Shown piece after piece: positions 1 to 12,895 of a DNA stretch of 64,000 nt. Position 1 is the first letter of the stretch; every line of letters starts with the position of its first letter. The translations under genes were made by a program, and so were the position numbers. Origin of the DNA: Echinostoma caproni (lineage: Eukaryota > Platyhelminthes > Trematoda > Plagiorchiida > Echinostomatidae); contig UZAN01039875.1 of assembly GCA_900618425.1 (NCBI GenBank), positions 23,329-87,328 of the forward strand, given 5' to 3'. The notes under the pieces are model-generated. The model saw nothing but the letters and a program-made list of their open reading frames with translations, did no database searches and was not told the DNA's origin.

Positions 1-3000
1 CCTGTGGTGAGTTAATCCCCCCCCCCCAGGGGTAACGTCAGTTTCTTGACATCGAGCAAGCAAAGATCACACAGTTCCAACAGAGGTCGTGTGACTCGGA
101 GAACAAGAACCGCGAATTAATGTTCGTTTAATGCTCGTTCAACCAATGATACTTTTATTTACATATTAAATAACCAGAATGATTTCTTTGACCAAAGGAA
201 CCTCTAATTCTATGGCCTTCATCCTGCATTGCAGTGACGAGAGATTTGACTTTAGAAGTTTCAATGTGATTCCGTATTTTATCTCTGACTTCTATTCATA
301 ATTCCTGTCTATTCCGAATCATACATCACCCTAACCTGTTCTGTTTCTTACAACAACATGTCTCGTGAGTCCTCTGTCATCCTCATCCAAGATCGACGAC
401 TTTCTCGTGATTCCGATCTGATCGACATCACTGCTTGAGGTACTTAAAATTGCGTTGTTCTCAAACCTTCCGAAATCTCTTGTATGTCTACATGCTACAA
501 AGGTAATCCCTACGATCCTAATCTAGAACGAGACTCTTATTCACTCGGATCCCCATCTTTAAAAATTCTATTTGACCGCTAACTATTCTCTCCTATATCG
601 GGATCGGTTCATATTCCCGAATTTGCTTCGCATAAGTCCCGGAAGATTTCCTACCTTTTCCGGCCAAAACGCCTTTTTAACCCTATGCAATTCGTCGTTC
701 CTCACGGTAACCGAATTCTTCCTACTGTGGAATATCTTTGTCCTTTTCACTGTGTCATTGTTTTACCGTTATTATCCCAGATTCTGCTCTCCTTAACTTT
801 CCTATGTAATCCCACCTCCGGTTTGTATCTGCCTACGAGACCTAGCCAAAAGTTGTTGTGTTGAGCCACCCCTAGGGAGTGACAACAAAAAGTTGGTCAA
901 ACGCCAGGCTTCAACATATCTTCCGACAACAGTCGTGACATTGTCGAACTCATATACACTTTTTTTCTTTTCTTTCTCCCTTATACATAGTAACTGGCAC
1001 AATCAAAAGGCTGTATTGTTGGACGAATTTCCCCTCATCTCTACTGTATACCAATTTCTTTGATGCGACGGTTCATTCCTTGACTAAGCGTCCTGATTCT
1101 CAGACAAATTAAAAATAAATCCCCAATTCTACCCAGCGAGTGCCAGTTTGGATCTCACGTCACAAATCATGGAATCTCCAAGTTCGAGGATTCTCCTAGG
1201 GGACTTGGCTGTTCTGAGCACTAGCTTCTGAACACAACTGCCAAATCAGTGCTTCATGCATCCGACGAAAAACTCGAACCCCCTCCCCAGAACATTTTTT
1301 ATTGTTGTTCTGAGTTCAAAGGGTTTGTGCTGAATTCCGAACAGCAGGAAGGCACAACAACAATGGCGAATTCCCATCGAACCATCTGATATTCTTGATT
1401 ACTACAAATAGCTAACCGTGCTTATGCGTATTTTGTCTCACCCCCTTCTCTCCATGTATCACGTTTGACTGATGAAATATGCTGTGGGTTTCCTGCAAAC
1501 ATTTTTTAATTTGGCACGTAGTCCGACTGGAGCTGTACGTAAAAGCTTTGGGGACGAAGGTCGTCACGTTGATCTAAACGGTAAGCACAAGAGAGTAGTG
1601 TTTACTACTCCACTGGCAAGTTTTGTTACACGTCACAAGGATTTGTGAATACTACTATTAAAAGTCACACTTAATGTGAAACTAATAAAATTAGAGATGA
1701 ATAACAGCCAAAAACACATTCATCGTCAAAATTCCAGGGATACATCTTTTCCAGCACAGTTGTTCTCAAGAAAAATAAAATTGCAATTATTTCCACTGCA
1801 AATGATGTTGTTGCTCGTGTACAGAGCAAGAGCACCACTAACAGCTAGGTGGGAAGACAATATACAGTCGTTACAATTATTGTGCTATACCGTCATAAGT
1901 GCATACCGACCGATTCACCAACTCTCATCTTTGTCCAGTTTTGCACTTAACTCGATCCGGCGTCTTTCCAAAATACCAACGAAAGGTTGCGGTTTACACT
2001 CTGGTATTAGCAATGATGGTATTGGTCGTTTAAGTCATGTTTTCTAGGGCTCTATATGCTCACCTCGACCTTATAACCCCACTTCCAGCATTAGGAAATT
2101 CCTCATCGTCCGGCCCACTATCACACTGTGGCTTTGTTTGTCGGTCTTCTAAACCCCCACAGCACATACTAGTAGCCGCGGTGTTCACCCTATCTGCTAG
2201 TCGTTGCACTGATCAGAGTAGTGCAAAAATAGTGATTGTCCACGTTTGCGGGAGAACTGTAAAGTAATCTAAGTGTTTTATGACAAATCAATAGAAATGT
2301 ATCCTGTTGGCATCAGCTTATCAAATTTAACTTACCCTAGTAATGATGTATTGTTTATTTTGATTTGTGTTTTTGGGGATTCCTGAAATGGTTGAAGGGA
2401 CGCAGTAGGTGTAATAGAACCATTATTGGGAAGGCCGAAAAGAAGTGTTTATGATTTTTGTGTCCTGGATTCGGGTAAGTCGTTGAAATGTTTAACCCTG
2501 TGCACATTCGGAATTCAGGATCTGAACACGGATTTTTATTTGCACAAGTTAGTTTTCACATTAAAATGATAACCATATTATGAACAACACCGAACCTCAG
2601 AATTTCTGTATTCTCTGTTAGGTCAACACTTATATTATCGATTTTGTCTTACAGCTGGGTCACGCGACCGATGATCGTAATTTTTCATCGGTTTCAAGGT
2701 CCCGTTTGAATGAAGGGATTCCATTGAAGGATTGCTCATCGTTCTGAAACTGAACTGGGACATAAGCAGTTGTGTAGTATTCACGCCACGTACTTTTCTT
2801 CATTGCGTACATATTTTTGGGTCCGGGGATCAAAGTGCGACCCTTCAATTTCTCCGTAAGTGTGATACGTGCTTTGATGTGTTTAAGGTGATTACTTTCT
2901 AAGGTGGATGCAATTTACCTCCTTCGAGTCCGAGTGCTTTTTTCTATACCAATTACCAATGGTATTTTTCAGGGTGCTTTTCTATCCACTTCCTTTTTCG

Positions 3001-3579
3001 TTGTATGCACTAAAGACTTGCCGGTCCCCTGTGATTGATGGTAATCATGCTGATGTCATTGGTGATGGGGTGTTCTTGCAATAATGTTCCCTCCTTTCAC
3101 AATCTTCATACCTGTTTGATAGGCACTGCGAATTTGTCCAGACGTCACTCACTCAAACTAATTTCCTCTTATTGTTAAATGTAGCGCTCGTTGCAACATC
3201 TTTCGCAATGATCTACCATCCTCTACCCCTTACAATTTTGCCCAACCATCTGCTGTCCCATCCTATTAGTTTTCTAAGTTAACGTTTGTGACTTAGCTTC
3301 TTATACATTCAGGCTACAAAAAATTGATATTACCCCCCTAATTGCTACATCGAGGTGTTGCTGTTTGCTTATCCGATTGGCAGTACTGCTTCCCAATTGT
3401 ATCCTGACCATAAAGCCAGCGTCGTTAAGGATTATCTGCTCGCAACAGCATTATAAGCTTTTCTCTCGAACACCCATTTGACGGGATAACACTATTTCAA
3501 ACCTTGTGTGTATTCCCCCAGCTTTGAGGCACTAAAACAGCGCGTATCATAATAACTTAAAATCCTCTGTCGCCACTTT
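1..3579. other. No confident gene
   Basis: This stretch holds short scattered open frames with stops in every frame and no protein family that I recognise. A C-homopolymer run lies near positions 17-28. Parts of 360-800 might be remnants of a LINE endonuclease on the + strand, but no catalytic motif could be read, so none is called. Confidence 0.4.
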
Positions 3580-4078
3580 CATGCGCGCCTCTTAAGCCGC
3601 TGTGCCAAAAGTTCTCACCACCAATTCATTGTGCAATTTATCCACCAAATTGCTCATTGAACGTGCTTTAACCGTATATACAAGCGAATTCGTGTTGAAA
3701 ATTAGGTAAGTTGTGATGAAAAAACATATTGTACTGTTCGGACTGCAGTTCACTAGTCAACCGCACAAATAATTCAAACGCAGAAAGCGTATTCTTTCCA
3801 GTTGGCAAACCACTGCTCCCGGCCAGATGACTGTACATACCATTGTGAGTCACAATGCCAGTTCTTTTTTCATGAAACTTCCTACCTGCTCCAGCTTCTC
3901 TTGCGTTTTGGGTATCTAGGAGTCATGGCTCAACGATGAGGTGGAAAATTCTGTGATCTAAAGAGATAATTTTGTCTGCTTCAGGCAGGATCGACAACTG
4001 TGTAGGAAGGGGCTGGGAGGGATTGTGATTACCTATATCAACTGCAAGAGATGTGGTAATTCCGAAATACATTTCAAG

Positions 4079-4562
4079 TGTTGGTGTTGGTGAGTTCTTC
4101 GAGCTGGAAGTGTTGTTCGCAGAAATTTCATTTGAGGGTTTCGATTGGCTGTTTGGGTCCTCGTAATCCTAATTATCAGTAGCAATCGTTTGCTGCGATT
4201 TGATTGGCTGTTTCGCTGTCATGGTGACCATCCTTTTTCATTGATCGACTAGCTCTCCTACACCAATCGCCAACCATTTTTTAAACCGGTTCCAAACTGG
4301 TTAGAACTGGTTTCAGACCATTTCTATGAAAAAGGATGATCACCATGACAACGAAACAGCCAATCAAATCACAGCAAACAATCGCTACTGACCAATAGGA
4401 TTTAGGGAATCCAGCAACCAATGGAAACCCTCAAACAGGACTATGTAAGCCAAATTCCACTGAGGGCTGCGCTTCCCCGAGATCATACTGATGATTTTAC
4501 CCAGCTTTGCAACGAAACTTCGTAAACAATACTTCCATTCCGAAAACTCACCAACACCAACA
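4079..4562. mobile_element. Foldback/MITE-like element nested in the LINE
   Basis: Both ends carry TGTTGGTGTTGGTGAG in inverted orientation. The left arm (4079 to about 4242) matches the reverse complement of the right arm (about 4326 to 4562) over most of its length. This includes a well-conserved inner block containing GATTTGATTGGCTGTTTCG. The right arm has roughly 70 extra bases (about 4440-4508) that are missing on the left. The central part (about 4243-4325) contains a smaller palindrome built on AAACCGGTT and AACTGGTTT. Endonuclease sequence of the surrounding LINE is readable on both sides, so this is a later insertion. No clear target-site duplication was seen. It is non-autonomous; the superfamily is unknown. 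Confidence 0.75.
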
Positions 4563-6720
4563 TCCCCATCCCGAGCTACAAACAGTCCACACCATTTGCA
4601 ATGCTCTTCAAGTATTCGCAAATGACATTGATTGCTTGACTATCGTCTGTCACCCCAAAATTTCCCAGTTTCCTTTTATCGATATAGCCAATTTCTACAT
4701 TGCACCCATTGTAGGTTACCAGACATTAACACATTTTATGGTTATTTCCTACCGGTTATTGCACCATCTCTTGCTGATAGCTTGCACCTAATAGTTGGTG
4801 ACTTTAATCACGCCCCTCTGCACATTTTATTCTATCTGAACGTCAGTGACTTTATTATTGAACCTTACTAGAGGAAGCTCTCATCTATACCTTTTGCAAG
4901 TCAAGTTGTCCCAATATCATATCAAGATGTCTTCGGATTATTTCAAGCTGTCGCGTTGACCTCACGTAACCACAAATCACGCTGAGACATTTTTTACCAA
5001 AAATGTCTCCCTCTTAGGACCAGTGATCATAACGTGATCCTGGCCAGACCATTCCACACTCAAGACATTTTTGTTTTACTCGACCTAAACACAACAAGGT
5101 CCGTCGGCAAGATGTTTCCCCAGACAATATTGTTCTGCTAGGTAGTCTCTCAACGTAGTTACTGACTGTTTTCCTTTAAAAACAACCTAGTTGTCCAAAA
5201 TGAACTTTCTAATAGGTGTGCTAACCCGTGTTTTTGACATATGCTCTCTTGTGATAACTTGGTTTCCTAGACTTGGCAGAATATCAAAACCTTTTGTTGA
5301 ATGCCTTCGTCATGGAAGGGAACATGCATTTTAATCTGGCAGGAAGGCTGAAATTCAACGACTATTTTTTCTAACCCAGAGTGAAATAAGAGACAGTTGG
5401 ATTCCATTTGTGCAAGTTAGTGTTTTGGGACGAGGAAATGTGAATATATATGGCGTTGAATCAAACTACTCTGCAGAAGAAGAAAATGATCACTTCATTG
5501 ATGAAGCCGTCAATTCTGCATTGCCTTCAGTTATCTCTCACCCATCCACCAGTTGAAATTTATCAGTTTGCATACAAACAAAACCGCGCTACAATGGATG
5601 CTGTTTCTTCTCTGGTTTGCCTCATCTGCAAGTCCCCAAAGGAAGAAATCAAATTTGTGCACTGTGCATTTCGTGATTATTCTTTCGCTTTTGACTCCGT
5701 GCCCCCAGTTCTCTTTTACTTAACAAGCTCCAATCATTTGGTTGTCCCACTTCGCTTCTTAAATAGCTTGGCGATTACTTGTCGCAAATATCCCACTGTG
5801 GTAAATTGGGAAGAAGACAGTCAACAGCATCACTCAGTAGATCCGGCGTACTTCAAGATGCTATCTTATCTTTTTACCACTAATATCAGTGACTTACCCA
5901 TTACTTCTCCAATACGGCATTTTAATTATGCTGATTGTATTGCCATCTTTGTTTCCGTATCTAACCAATCAGCACTGGCCGCGTATAATATGAACTTATT
6001 TCACCTGGTTACTTATTCCACTTTATTTTCTTTTAATTTTAATCCCCCAAGTGCATTGAATATATTTTTACTATAAACGCTTCCCCATCTCCTTCCGATA
6101 ATGTACAGATTCAGGGAAAGTCGATGATCAGGGTCAGCCATGTGAAGTGCCCAGAAGTCCCAGTTGAAAGCAACGTTCGCTAGCGAGCTGAAAGTTTTCT
6201 CCGTTCAGATAATAAGATTGTGTCACTTCTGTTCTAATTTGTGGTGATAAGAGCGTTTGTTCAACAATGTGTTCCCCCTATCTTCCTTTACTAATCCCTT
6301 GTGATTTTCTGTCACTTGCTGGAGACCGATTTCAAGCTGCAGACGCGTAGCCTCTCAGTACTCGGCCGTATTTTCCAAGTTCCTTTATCTGTTATGATTG
6401 ACAATATCTGTGATGCTCGTATCGATGCGCACTTGAATCTTGCTGCCAGTATTCAATCTGATTGCATCCATTCTTTACACATTGATCTTTGTGCATGCAA
6501 GCCCCAACCGTCCACCCGTTCCAAACCCAAACTCATCCTAACTAGGATATCGACCTGGATACTGGCCGACAAGGAGTGTTCGTTTTGAGCTTTCTAATAA
6601 ATTTAGTGGTTAATTCATTTTTTGCACACTTGATCTAAAACTTCTTCCTCATTTTGTCAGTATTGTGACTATGGCCTCTTTTTGGGCTGAAAGCTTGTAT
6701 AAAGTTCACTAAAGCTTCAG

Positions 6721-6746
6721 TAGAATAGAATACAATATAATACAAC
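6721..6746 (+). repeat. AATAC-like tandem tail of the LINE
   Basis: Imperfect tandem units of the form AGAAT/ACAAT end the LINE. Short tandem tails of this type are usual at CR1/Jockey 3' ends. Confidence 0.6.
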
Positions 6747-7179
6747 ACCTGGGTTCTACCTGGGTATTCTTTTCCACTTCATTCTATGAATCGTGCTGAA
6801 AATTCACCCTCGTTCTACCCTCCAGATTTGCTTCAACTATAGACTTGACTCGAGACGTCAAAATTGCACACTAACTGTTAACTTAACGTGGTTGAACGCC
6901 ACGAATTGAATTTCTGGGTGAAACACGGACAAGCTTAGACGAAATTGGTTTCAATGACCCCCGTAGCCTCAACTGTCGTACCATTCGTCCAGTTCATGGT
7001 TTACATGATATAAAATAGGGGGTGAAAATGTGATAATGGGATACACACTTTTGGGGGGCGATCTGGACACAGACAACCATTCATTAAATGAACTAAATTT
7101 TTTGCCCCGTTGATCTAATTTGAATCGCACACTTCAAAGAAATCGCGGGCTCGCAATCTCAGGTTCTATCATCATGTAT

Positions 7180-7672
7180 CATGTATCAAAGCTATCTCCC
7201 GGATACAGTTCAAGAGAGCGGTGCGTGTTGCGAACACAAAAATGCCTGTCTACCTGTATGCAGGCATGTGTGCACGCGTACGATCGCGCACCTTGTGCGA
7301 CCGCCAGCTGTGACATGGCATTGTGGAACGTGGAACACGCACAAGTATAGATATTGCCCAGGAGAGAGTGCAAGCGGATAAAGTCAGGCCGGAAGCTAAC
7401 CTGCCAGGGTGTGTCAGGTTGTCCACGCATTCGTGCGGTATGTGTGAATCCATGCAACCATGCGCGCGCATGCGTGAGTGCGTGGGTGCGTCCATCCCAA
7501 AACGCACGGAGCGAATGGACACCAGATCGCCTAACACAGTGTTCAAGGGCGGTCGACACGGTGAGAATGCTGACGCCTGGTGGAAGCGGGCATAAATTGA
7601 CTGTGCGTTGAACCGATCCACGTGCGCGTGTGTGCAAATCGTCAGTCAAGCAGATCACGAACACATCAACAG
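7180..7672 (+). promoter_or_regulatory. Putative promoter and non-coding first exon
   Basis: A GC- and CpG-rich block (about 7200-7660) stands out from AT-rich surroundings. It contains a 14-bp perfect palindrome CATGCGCGCGCATG (7459-7472). Near its end lies a TATA-like CATAAATTGA (7591-7600). About 70 bases later comes a near-consensus donor, CAACAG followed by GTAAGT, with the intron starting at 7673. The stretch between the TATA-like box and the donor has no ATG, as expected of a 5' untranslated exon. The frames open across this block (up to 199 aa on the minus strand) look like GC-rich chance frames. The gene it would serve is unknown. The next confident + coding exon begins at 30939, which is far but not impossible. 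Confidence 0.4.
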
Positions 7673-9464
7673 GTAAGTCTATTATTGCAATTTTTTGAAT
7701 AATGGGAGCTAACTGTGATGAGTTTGGGGATTGAGTTTTGTGCCACTTCCATGCTCGGGTGTTAATTGATGTTTGCATTTCTAAGGCTATTTCACAGACC
7801 TTAAATCAACAGTTCATGTTATCTTCTCGGTGTGCTGCACAGTAGACAGAGGTATAGAAAACCAATGGTGCAAGAGACAGGATCTCTGTTAAATGAGGAT
7901 CAAAATATGAACCACAACGAGTTTTAAGTTTCAGTTTTTATTGCCATCATGGAGCCAGAATAATTTGTAGCAATGCGTCCCATAAGCCCTTGCTGATCTT
8001 ACATCAGTAAACTTTTGGTGATTATGACAAGAATCACCGCCTCATTTAGTGACTTCCACTTTGTACATTTCCAAGGTCACCATTGAAGATATGCGTAGAA
8101 TGAAGCCAGACCCGTAAGGATGGACAAGTCACAAGGTGATTTTTTCTAATAATGGATACTGTCTGTTTTGTCCATTTTCATATGGCATATTATTGTTTGT
8201 ATTATTCAGTTGATGAGCTGGATGTAGTGCCATCTGCTCACTGTGTAACTTTACCGTTAACCAGGGCGAAAATGTGTATTTTATCGGTTCGTTAGAATTA
8301 GGCTAATCGATTGATCGGCGCATCGAACTCTACCCGCTTTTTTGAAGAGTAAAATTTAGCTACACACTAAAATAATAAATATCTACAAAACGAATTTGAC
8401 TGATCTGTTTGTTTAAAACTATATGAACCTAACTGTTCGTACCCGGTGAAATTATTGCAGTATTCTATTTGACCAAATAAAGGAAGTACTAACATCACAC
8501 ATCTTCTCATATCCAGGAGTTAACTGGAGTGTAACACATTGTCTGGACATTCCATTAAAAATAGTTCCATACAACTTCAAAGTGTGGACATTACATAATG
8601 TCATCGAATGGCAAATGTATAGTAGTCCATGCACACACAAAATACATCTCCTATACCGTAAAATTTGTATTCTTGTTATTGATTAGATTCGTCATCATAG
8701 TTTGGGGGAAGTGAATTGTGCTAAAACCTGGTTGTGCTACTACACAATCCAAGTGTGTAAGTGTGAGAGAATGATTGGTAGGACTAGAGAATTTATAGAT
8801 GATGGTTCCAGCGGATTGTCTAAGGGGGATGTCAATAGGTGACCAGTTTGGAGTAGAATCCAGGGACTGGGAAGATGAATCATGCTGCGAACTCAGTGCA
8901 CGTGTAGTTAACTTTTTGGTAGTAGATCAATATAGATAGATCTATTATTAGACTATACTTCGAAAATGGCTGGATTTTTCCATGGTCTGGCTTAATTTTC
9001 TCAGTGAAATGATGCAGTATGCTCTCATAAAAATATGTACGTGTAGGGACTCATGTTTTGATACATTGTGGTGATATACGCTGGCTGTTCAGTTATGGAC
9101 AAAATCGGGGGATACCGAAGCATATTACCGATACATTTTTGAAGTAACGTTAGAATACCAGCGATAATAACGCATCAGTGTTTGAAAATTGAAGCGATAC
9201 TTGCAGCGGAGGTATTAGAGGTCTAGCGTTGATGCTTGGTTTGTTTCGAGTTCAACTGTCTGTCTTAGTGGCTATATGACTGGGGCCCCTTGGGACGGGG
9301 GGAGAGTCGTTCTCATTGCCTAATATTCAACAAAACAATATGTAAATGATAGGATAATTTAAGTAAATTTTAATTTAACTCGACTTTATGAAAAATCTTC
9401 GGATTGGATGCATTTAATCGGGGTTGAAAAATTGAGACTGCTTTGGCCAGTTTTGAAATATTGC
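7673..9464. other. Probable intron or intergenic DNA
   Basis: AT-rich, with stops in all frames and no recognisable protein. It would be the start of the first intron if the first exon ending at 7672 is real. Confidence 0.4.
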
Positions 9465-9600
9465 ATGTATTGCATTGTATTGTATTGTATTGTTATACAC
9501 AAGCTTTCCTTGGTAGTTTAAACGGAAAGTGGATGATCAAAACGGTCAGACATGTAGTATCCGATAATTAATGCCATCCATAGGAAATGAGTAAGAAACA
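9465..9600 (-). mobile_element. Possible truncated LINE 3' end
   Basis: On the minus strand the sequence GGAAAGCTTGTGTATAACAA runs into repeated ACAAT units (9472-9500). This resembles the tail of the LINE ending at 6746, which has GAAAGCTTGTATAAAG before its ACAAT repeats. It is probably a short 5'-truncated copy; the upstream limit is a guess. Confidence 0.35.
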
Positions 9601-9640
9601 GAGAGCTATTATCTCTGTATTTATGTGGAAATGTGCGTTA

Positions 9641-9674
9641 TCTGTCTGTCTGTCTAGTTGTTTGTCTGTCTATC
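9641..9674. repeat. TCTG tetranucleotide microsatellite
   Basis: Runs of TCTG/GTCT units, interrupted once by AGTTGTT. Confidence 0.85.
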
Positions 9675-10164
9675 TCTAACTGGTCAAGGGTTGTTAGTGG
9701 AAGCATCACGACCGATGGGTATGAAGGTCGCCAGTCTTTTTCCAGAAAATCTAGATATCTGAGTACTGCTCACGTCTGAGAACTAAAGTGCGCCTTCAAA
9801 AATGATTCACAATGGATTTGTTATCGATTACATTTCGATCACTGGTCAAAATACGATGCCTAAAAGAAGAACAGCAAAGCCGCATAAACGAAATGCATTG
9901 TTTCAACCCAGGGCTGAAATCCATATGCGCAACACCTCAAATTTTTTTGTGTATGCTTTCAGTTCATGGGTTAGGTGTTTTGACCACAACACCGAATCGC
10001 ATAAAGATCACCGTATTGGTAGATACGAAATCGAAATGCCGAATAAGTTTCTAAACTGGTGAAAATCAGTCGAATCAAAAAAATAATGGAAAGTAAGTCA
10101 TCATTTTCAGCATTTAATCTTTTGCCTTGAGAGCATCAGTGGAAGATTCGATTGAGTTATATAA

Positions 10165-10440
10165 TGAGCTGAGTGCGATGATCGGAACAATCTGGCGAAG
10201 ATGAGTTGGGGGTTATGGCGTATGGGCCAAATAGAGAAATCAGTCTGATTAGCTCTCCCCCTCACCTCCCACACACTGGCGTTCTATTCGAGAGCTTTCT
10301 GGTTTGATCCCCGTTTGGGTCGATGGCTTCGCATCACTGGTGAAGTTTGAAGAGGACGAAACAACTGCACAGTGCTTTCTAGCTTTTTTGTTCACGCTTC
10401 ATTCGACAAACGTATTTCATCTCGTGACACTCCTAGAAAA
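10165..10440 (+). mobile_element. Hammerhead-SINE, degenerate copy
   Basis: It aligns by eye with the complete copies near 14.8 and 41.9 kb. A worn unit start is followed by a B-box-like GGTTTGATCCCC, then GTTTGGGTCGATGGCTTCGC. A mutated ribozyme follows at 10330-10375 (CTGGTGA for CTGATGA; GACGAAACA kept). The conserved downstream stretch AGTGCTTTCTAGC and CACGCTTCATTCGAC is present. The A box is not recognisable. It should be inactive. Confidence 0.65.
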
Positions 10441-11202
10441 TGCGCTCTATTCACCTAGACGAGGAAGCACTGAAGACAAGCTTGAGTTACAACCTTTGTT
10501 TTCAGGTTATTTCATTGGGGATTGCTTTCGCAAAGGGTAAATTAATCTATCCAATGATTAGGTATAAAACACTGTCTAACTACCCCGAGGAGAACCTTAC
10601 TTCACCCAATTCGCGTTTAACAAGACCTAGTAGATTCAACGTTGAGTGATAGATGGATAATTTGTTTATAGGAAATGACGTTCAAACGCAATATACCGTC
10701 ATGTGCCGTGTGTATTCTCATTTTTTTCGCAAACCGTGGAGGTCGGCCGACCCTCACTGCACATTTCAAAGGTAGCTCCGTCTACATCTGGGTCACTCAT
10801 TCTGTTTGTGTTATGGCTTCATTCACTCTCCTGGTGTTTCTCATTCATGCCCAGTCCGCATTTTGGCGTTCAGCCATTTTATGCTTTCTCATTTAGGCCG
10901 TCGGATGGAACATGAAAAAATCGACACATTTATCGTCGAGTTCTATATGCCGGTGGATTGAGATGAAGCATTATTTATCGAAACTATCACCAGCCCGTTC
11001 GCGATGAGCCTTTGCCGGCACACCGGAAAATTTTCAGTCGATTCAGTGTTCGTGTCGGTTTTTACCGTGCACTAATGATAACAAAGGAGAGATCCAGTAA
11101 TTCATGATATCAAGATCGAATAATGTAAACACACAGGTGTCTGCTTGTAATAGAAGAGTTGAATTCGAATGGGAATCGATAGTTGCTTTCATGTAGCTAA
11201 AC

Positions 11203-12123
11203 NNNNNNNNNNNNNNNNNNNNNNNNNNNNNNNNNNNNNNNNNNNNNNNNNNNNNNNNNNNNNNNNNNNNNNNNNNNNNNNNNNNNNNNNNNNNNNNNNN
11301 NNNNNNNNNNNNNNNNNNNNNNNNNNNNNNNNNNNNNNNNNNNNNNNNNNNNNNNNNNNNNNNNNNNNNNNNNNNNNNNNNNNNNNNNNNNNNNNNNNNN
11401 NNNNNNNNNNNNNNNNNNNNNNNNNNNNNNNNNNNNNNNNNNNNNNNNNNNNNNNNNNNNNNNNNNNNNNNNNNNNNNNNNNNNNNNNNNNNNNNNNNNN
11501 NNNNNNNNNNNNNNNNNNNNNNNNNNNNNNNNNNNNNNNNNNNNNNNNNNNNNNNNNNNNNNNNNNNNNNNNNNNNNNNNNNNNNNNNNNNNNNNNNNNN
11601 NNNNNNNNNNNNNNNNNNNNNNNNNNNNNNNNNNNNNNNNNNNNNNNNNNNNNNNNNNNNNNNNNNNNNNNNNNNNNNNNNNNNNNNNNNNNNNNNNNNN
11701 NNNNNNNNNNNNNNNNNNNNNNNNNNNNNNNNNNNNNNNNNNNNNNNNNNNNNNNNNNNNNNNNNNNNNNNNNNNNNNNNNNNNNNNNNNNNNNNNNNNN
11801 NNNNNNNNNNNNNNNNNNNNNNNNNNNNNNNNNNNNNNNNNNNNNNNNNNNNNNNNNNNNNNNNNNNNNNNNNNNNNNNNNNNNNNNNNNNNNNNNNNNN
11901 NNNNNNNNNNNNNNNNNNNNNNNNNNNNNNNNNNNNNNNNNNNNNNNNNNNNNNNNNNNNNNNNNNNNNNNNNNNNNNNNNNNNNNNNNNNNNNNNNNNN
12001 NNNNNNNNNNNNNNNNNNNNNNNNNNNNNNNNNNNNNNNNNNNNNNNNNNNNNNNNNNNNNNNNNNNNNNNNNNNNNNNNNNNNNNNNNNNNNNNNNNNN
12101 NNNNNNNNNNNNNNNNNNNNNNN
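11203..12123. other. Assembly gap (921 N)
   Basis: A continuous run of N. The open frames that cross it (335-377 aa) are artefacts. Confidence 1.
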
Positions 12124-12769
12124 GGGGGCATTACAATAGAAATGGACCAACCAACCGGAAACTAGTCGTCTTCTGTGACAGAGGGCGATGGAAATTAGTA
12201 GCAATTAAACATCGACTGAATACCCACTGGAATTTTGAATTTTATCATTTGATTAGCATACTGTATTCACAGAATGATAAGTTAGATAAGTGGAAAAGTT
12301 AGCTATGGGAGAATAAATGCACGAATCTGTTACTATTGCATAAAAAAATTCTGCTTGTAGCTCGCTTCTTTTGACCACATAGTTATGAATTCTGTGCATG
12401 TTGCCATTTGGGTCAGTAAACGAGGGGCATATGACTAATAATTTGTACGTAAGATTTAAAAAAACATTCACAGGGAAACTTTGCTACACGACCGAGATAT
12501 AACTCACTTCCTAATGTTCTCATTATTTTCCATCATTATCTCTGTGTTGGAATTATCATAAAGACGTGCTAACCCATGAAATGAAATATTCAGACGCATA
12601 TGAAAACTGAATAAATGTTTATATATCAAGACACCACAGGGTAAATCAGAACAGGACATTGAACTTGTATCGGGGAGGTTAAGAACTGCATCATCCCAAG
12701 AGAGGTTTGACAAATGGCTGCTCGTCTGAACAGTGATACCATCGTGCCCTGTACTAAGCAAACGAAGGG

Positions 12770-12895
12770 CGAACTGAAAAGTTTGTAAACACTTCACAGT
12801 GGTTTCGACCTGATTGGTGAGTAATGGGCAATAGACTTGCATTCTATCTGTGACATCCCGGATCTGATCCTCAGTTGGGTCGATTGAGTCGCACT
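12770..12895 (-). mobile_element. Hammerhead-SINE fragment with internal inversion
   Basis: On the minus strand, 12770-12821 carries the downstream ribozyme half and the following segment (AATCAGGTCGAAACCACTG, then CTTTTCAGTTCGCCC). Immediately after it, 12822-12890 reads on the plus strand as the worn tRNA-like head (GACTTGCATTC, then CAGTTGGGTCGATTGAGTCG). The 5' part is therefore inverted relative to the 3' part, with the break at the ribozyme. Confidence 0.6.

Larger units (their letters stand above)
3580..6746 (+). mobile_element. Decayed CR1/Jockey-like LINE (endonuclease + reverse transcriptase)
   Basis: Non-LTR retrotransposon remnant. Endonuclease pieces are readable near 3590-3705 and again near 3919 (ESWLNDEVENS). 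GDFN follows near 4800 and SDH near 5025, the usual APE-type catalytic landmarks. Reverse transcriptase is open from about 5450 to 6076. It shows QFAYKQNRATMDAVSSLV, motif A (DYSFAFDSV) and motif C as YADC instead of YADD, so the second catalytic aspartate is lost. A tail like the C-terminus of CR1/Jockey proteins lies at 6301-6588, ending near QPSTRSKPK. The 3' end is probably the AATAC-like tandem tail at 6721-6746. Many frameshifts and stops, a foldback insertion at 4079-4562 and about 190 unexplained bases near 3705-3895 show that it is dead. The clade assignment is inferred from motif style. Confidence 0.75.

Noticed and set aside
1459..1500. CTGATGAAATATGCTG as a hammerhead
   Set aside because: CTGATGA is present but there is no stem II or GAAA at the right distance.
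7179..7778. 199-codon minus-strand open frame
   Set aside because: It lies across the CpG-rich block and a strong plus-strand splice donor. The same block is open in several frames on both strands, as GC-rich DNA often is, and no domain is visible.
11043..12302. Three 335-377 codon frames
   Set aside because: Almost entirely N from the assembly gap.
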